DNA from: Roseomonas mucosa ATCC BAA-692
GTDB lineage: Bacteria > Pseudomonadota > Alphaproteobacteria > Acetobacterales > Acetobacteraceae
Length of the DNA: 64,000 bases
Assembly: GCF_000622225.1 (NCBI RefSeq)
Contig: NZ_JHWD01000001.1
Coordinates: forward strand, 124,001-188,000
Direction: 5' to 3'
Shown: one piece after another, positions 62,746 to 64,000 of the stretch
How the letters are laid out: the number at the start of each line of letters is the position of its first letter
How positions within the stretch are numbered: position 1 is the first letter of the stretch
Notes under the pieces: generated by a model
Databases searched by the model: none
Told to the model about the DNA's origin: nothing
The model's input: only the letters and a program-made list of their open reading frames with translations
Made by a program: the position numbers and the translations under genes

Positions 62746-63711
62746 ATGGAGGAACTGGTCCTCTCCATGCTGGCGGCGACGCTGCGCACCGCGGCGCCGC
62801 TGATCCTGGCCGCGCTGGCGGGGCTGTTCACCGAACGCTCGGGCATCGTGGATGTCGGGCTGGAGGGCAAGATGCTGGTCGGCGCCTTCGCCGCCGCCGC
62901 CACGGCGGCGGTGACGGGGGACGTGCTGCTGGGCCTGCTGGTGGCCATGGCGGCCTCGCTGGCGCTGGGGCTGGTGCATGGCTGGGCCTGCATCACCCTG
63001 CGCGGCAACCAGGTGGTCTCCGGCATGGCGATCAACATCCTGGCCTCGGGGCTGACGGCGGTGCTGGCGCTGGCATGGTTCCGGCAGGGCGGGCAGACGC
63101 CGCCGCTGCCGGCCTCGGGACGCTTCCTGGGCATCGCCCTGCCGGGGGCGGCGGCGCTGGCGGATGTGCCGGTGCTGGGGCGATTCTATGCCGTGGTGGT
63201 CAGCGGGCAGACCCTGCCGACCTATCTCGCCCTGCTGCTGGTGCCGCTTTCCGCCTGGGTGCTGGGGCGAACGCGCTTCGGGCTGCGGCTGCGCGCGGCG
63301 GGGGAGAACCCGGCGGCGGTGGACACGGCGGGGATCTCGGTGTCCGGGCTGCGCTATGCCGGGGTGGTCATCGCGGCGCTGCTCTGCGGCATCGCCGGGG
63401 CGACGATCGCCACCGCGCAGGGGGCGGGCTTCGTGCGCGACATGGTGGCGGGGCGGGGCTTCATCGCGCTCGCGGCGCTGATCCTGGGCAAGTGGCGGCC
63501 GTGGCCGATCCTGCTCACCTGCCTGGGCTTCGGTCTGCTGGATGCGGTGGCGATCCGCCTCCAGGGCGTGCCGGTGCCGCTGATCGGCAGTTTCCCGGTG
63601 CAGGCGGTGCAGGCGCTTCCCTATCTGCTGACGGTGATCCTGCTGGCCGGCTTCGTCGGGCGTTCCGTGCCCCCGAAGGCGAGCGGGACGCCCTATGTGA
63701 AGGAACGCTGA
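62746..63711 (+). CDS. nucleoside ABC transporter permease 2
   Basis: A 321-residue permease of the NupQ/YufQ family. TLRTAAPLILAALAGLFTER and SGIVDVGLEGKMLVGAFAAA are the signature, followed by ITLRGNQVVSGMAINILASG and RAAGENPAAVDTAGISVSGL. It forms a heterodimer with the preceding permease. ATG 62746 follows GGGGGAG. Cytidine deaminase starts two bases after its stop. Confidence 0.92.
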   Translation: MEELVLSMLAATLRTAAPLILAALAGLFTERSGIVDVGLEGKMLVGAFAAAATAAVTGDVLLGLLVAMAASLALGLVHGWACITLRGNQVVSGMAINILASGLTAVLALAWFRQGGQTPPLPASGRFLGIALPGAAALADVPVLGRFYAVVVSGQTLPTYLALLLVPLSAWVLGRTRFGLRLRAAGENPAAVDTAGISVSGLRYAGVVIAALLCGIAGATIATAQGAGFVRDMVAGRGFIALAALILGKWRPWPILLTCLGFGLLDAVAIRLQGVPVPLIGSFPVQAVQALPYLLTVILLAGFVGRSVPPKASGTPYVKER

Positions 63712-63713
63712 GC

Positions 63714-64000
63714 ATGTCCGGTCCCGATGATCTGGTATCGGCGGCGCTGGCGGCGCGGGGGCGGGCCTATGCGCCCTATTCCCGCTTCCAGGTCGGCGCC
63801 GCGCTGCGGACGGAGGACGGCGCCGTCTTCGCCGGCTGCAATGTCGAGAACGCCGCCTTCCCCGAGGGCACCTGCGCCGAGGCCGGGGCGATCGCCGCCA
63901 TGGTGATGGGCGATGGCAGCCGGCGCATCGCCGAGGTGGTGGTGGCCGCCGAGGCGAAGGAGCCCTGCACCCCCTGCGGCGGCTGCCGGCAGAAGCTGCG
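63714..64000 (+). CDS. cdd: cytidine deaminase, C-terminus beyond the window
   Basis: Hydrolyses cytidine/deoxycytidine to the uridine form in nucleoside salvage. The first 95 residues are visible. AYAPYSRFQVGAALRTEDG and GCNVENAAFPEGTCAEAGAI (C-A-E: zinc Cys and proton-shuttling Glu) precede EPCTPCGGCRQKLR (the P-C-x-x-C zinc pair). ATG 63714 directly follows the permease stop, so the imported nucleosides are used by this enzyme. The gene is cut by the right edge. Confidence 0.95.
   Translation, partial: MSGPDDLVSAALAARGRAYAPYSRFQVGAALRTEDGAVFAGCNVENAAFPEGTCAEAGAIAAMVMGDGSRRIAEVVVAAEAKEPCTPCGGCRQKL

Overview
The window is very GC-rich with dense, mostly short-spaced genes. It looks like the chromosome of an Acetobacteraceae-type alphaproteobacterium, and a Roseomonas-like genus is my best guess. 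This rests on the GC bias, an alphaproteobacterial SOS box (GAAC-N7-GAAC), a DUF4170 protein, a 1,582-residue NAD-glutamate dehydrogenase and a Pseudomonas-type isocitrate lyase. No rRNA, tRNA, CRISPR array or recognisable transposase was found. Many starts are GTG or TTG, and many neighbours overlap by 4 nt.

Layout. 1-2447 (minus): glycine betaine/proline ABC importer proV-proW-proX, with proX cut by the window edge. 3179-8433: DUF2189 membrane protein, zinc alcohol dehydrogenase, isocitrate lyase with a small upstream gene, a structured-RNA candidate (possibly 6S RNA) with its own terminator, and a LysE-family exporter. 8434-8691: a gene-free array of hairpins. 8692-26564: an exopolysaccharide cluster. 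Its minus-strand part holds two PLP sugar aminotransferases, a UDP-sugar dehydrogenase, a 4,6-dehydratase, a 2-epimerase, two glycosyltransferases, an initiating sugar-phosphate transferase, an O-antigen ligase/polymerase-like protein, a chain-length protein and a heparinase-like lyase. An SLBB/Wza-type export protein is divergent from these. No flippase is seen.

26613-34563: DUF4170, MOSC and DUF808 proteins, two orphan solute-binding proteins, a DHDPS-family aldolase, and an MHS-family transporter broken by a one-base frameshift. 34711-37607: a predicted LexA box directly ahead of an overlapping pair, a radical SAM protein (rSAM_link_UDG type) and a DUF4130-UdgX fusion. The UdgX half keeps the KRRLH crosslinking loop but has no cysteine at all, so it cannot carry the usual Fe-S cluster. 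This SOS-linked pair of unknown joint function is the most interesting system here.

37948-45059: OmpA-domain protein, JmjC/cupin oxygenase and NAD-glutamate dehydrogenase. 45142-51892: MFS transporter, a second envelope-polysaccharide group (YjbF-like lipoprotein, WecA-like transferase, FkbM methyltransferase), VOC protein, GST and a thioredoxin-reductase-like flavoprotein. 52151-54248: an overlooked 53-residue protein, a cold-shock protein and the OhrR/Ohr peroxide pair. 54384-56759: tsaE-amgK-murU, coupling tRNA modification to cell-wall recycling. 56874-64000: a periplasmic cyclic-nucleotide phosphodiesterase/3'-nucleotidase followed by a nucleoside ABC importer and cytidine deaminase, together a nucleotide-scavenging unit.

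Two copies of a roughly 355-bp structured intergenic repeat (32867-33220 and 46433-46790) lie in the same orientation 13.6 kb apart.
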